Source: Rhynchopus euleeides (lineage: Eukaryota > Euglenozoa > Diplonemea > Diplonemida > Diplonemidae). Taken from it: DNA of 64,000 nucleotides. The DNA is taken from positions 558,001 to 622,000 of the forward strand of contig OY723312.1 of NCBI GenBank assembly GCA_963210315.1. Reading direction: 5' to 3'. A model generated the notes under the pieces. The model saw only the letters and a list, made by a program, of their open reading frames with translations. It was not told where the DNA came from and did not search any database. The first letter of the stretch is position 1. Every line of letters starts with the position of its first letter. Shown piece after piece: positions 62,991 through 64,000 of the stretch. A program made the translations under genes and the position numbers.

Positions 62991-63170
62991 AGGAGGGGTT
63001 TTCGCTACCAGATGTGACCCAGTCTCACGGTGTGGACCCTCGGGGCCACTCTGCGATGCCAGCACGCTAACCCAAACTGCAACACAACCCAGTGAGAAAA
63101 AGTGAGCGACGGTCCCACTTCCCCTCACTGCCTGACGAGCTGTGACGAGCTGTGACTGGTAGCGGGCCAC
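62991..63170 (+). mobile_element. MITE family B copy with insertion
   Basis: Ends GGAGGGGTTTTCGCTACCAG and CTGTGACTGGTAGCGGGCC. About 65 bp in the centre (63030-63090, CCACTCTGCGATGCCAGCAC) are extra and recur at 23945-24000. Confidence 0.6.
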
Positions 63171-63825
63171 CAGTGATTGGTTCTTTTCCCCCGAAGAGTA
63201 TCTACCGCAGAGAACGCCCCACCCGGCCCTCTAGCTGTTTGATCCCCCCCCCTAGCTGTTTGATACGATCTCCAAACAGCAAAACCTCCCACACCCCCTC
63301 CTCAAGAACACAATTAACGGTGTCTTGCAGCACGGGATGCTACAGAGCATATCCCAACTACAAGACTCTGGGCAGGTCCTGCCCAGACACAATCGGCATG
63401 AACACAGTTGATGATTCATGCACACAAGGGTGAGCGCCCACAGCGTGCGCGGGTTGATGTTCTGCTTGTGCTGGTGGAACAAGCACAACTGACCCGCACC
63501 CAACTCGCGGACGGGAAGGGGGGGAGTTGGGGGGGCGGGAGGGGGGTAGAATTTTCACCGGTGTAGAGACAGGTAACTAGAGAAGTGGGTGAAGGGGAGG
63601 CGGAGGCAATGGAATATTCAAAAAGAACAGCGCCGTCAGGGAGGGTCGGTTGATGGGGGGGGGGGGAGCTGGGTGGGAGATGGGGGTGACCGTATTTCTT
63701 GGGGGGAGAAACAGGCGAGAGAAGAAGATGGTGAAGAAGCACGGGGTGGGGTGGGGGCAATGGAATATTCAAAAAGAACAGCGCCGTCAGGGAGCACGGT
63801 GCACTAGTTTGGTAGTTACGAGTGA
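63171..63825. other. No gene; short direct repeat
   Basis: CAATGGAATATTCAAAAAGA, then ACAGCGCCGTCAGGGAG, occurs at 63607 and 63759 (152 bp apart), separated by G-rich sequence. CCTAGCTGTTTGAT also occurs twice (63229, 63251). No coding support. Confidence 0.5.
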
Positions 63826-63935
63826 CCTCAACTAGTGGAGTCGACAACCTCAAACTCGACAACTGCCAGTTGTCGACTCGACAACTGGCACTTGTCGAGT
63901 CGACAACTGGCAGTTGTCGACTCGACAACTCTATA
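63826..63935. repeat. Word array: CAACTGGCAGTTGTCGACTC
   Basis: About eight copies of TCGACAACT and its complement AGTTGTCGA in direct and inverted order, with CTGGCAGTTGTCGACTCGAC repeated. GTCGAC and CAGTTG/CAACTG cores make it strongly foldable. Confidence 0.75.
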
Positions 63936-64000
63936 CACTGTACTGCAGGAAGAACGCCCAAATATGAAGGGAAAAACGCACAGTTGGGTGTGTGCTTGGG

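Noticed and set aside
1..64000. tRNA, rRNA, spliced-leader or snRNA genes
   Set aside because: I looked for tRNA box B (GGTTCGANTCC) and for known rRNA and spliced-leader cores on both strands by eye and found none; a covariance-model search would be needed to exclude divergent ones.

Overview
The window is eukaryotic nuclear DNA from a protist. It has GT-AG spliceosomal introns, a U1-70K gene and an SF3a120-like gene, long intergenic stretches, long poly-G/poly-C and CA tracts, and a very high load of transposable elements. There is no prokaryotic gene organisation and I found no rRNA or tRNA. Three features fit a euglenozoan, perhaps a diplonemid, better than other protists: seven genes in a row on one strand, a tyrosine-recombinase retrotransposon with the Gag-YR-RT/RNase H order known from VIPER, and a membrane adenylyl cyclase of a kind I associate with free-living euglenozoans. 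I hold this loosely; no spliced-leader gene was seen.

Layout. 0-32 kb is repeat territory. It holds the right end of a TA-target TIR element (1-341), a degenerate adenylate-kinase exon (about 3 kb), a 51/102/204-bp higher-order satellite (4.56-5.2 kb), dispersed hairpin repeats (6.6-7.7 kb), a near-complete VIPER-like element on the minus strand (10.08-14.9 kb), a 1.15-kb foldback element (18.5-19.7 kb), several arrays of short palindromic words, an autonomous-looking hAT element interrupted by a 200-N gap (25.6-28.5 kb), and a 2.5-kb interval bounded by AACCGGTT arrays (29.3-31.8 kb).

32.6-51 kb is the gene-bearing part. Seven minus-strand genes occur in order: an unrecognised three-motif protein, a two-SURP SF3a120-like protein, U1-70K, a DPY-30 protein, a PH-domain low-complexity protein, a WD40 protein and a class III adenylyl cyclase. 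One small Ser/Asp-rich ORF lies on the plus strand. Two genes are joined by introns that I could place to the base with the frame maintained; the others are intronless or nearly so. The cyclase has a one-base frame break.

51-64 kb returns to mobile DNA: a 105-bp tandem repeat, a solo copy of the VIPER-like repeats, a second foldback element, three MITE families, a LINE RNase H fragment, a TRIM-like element with 358-bp direct repeats (59.6-60.8 kb), another TA-target TIR element (61.47-62.92 kb) and a GTCGAC-word array at the right edge.

The most unusual signal is the repeated occurrence of arrays of one short, usually palindromic word, each array with its own word (AACCGGTT, GGTAATACC, TTCCGTTCCAG, AAGGTCTTA, TTAAACACGGGG, AGTCGACAACT and others). 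Two of them bracket a candidate or proven transposon, which suggests transposase-binding arrays that diversify between element families.
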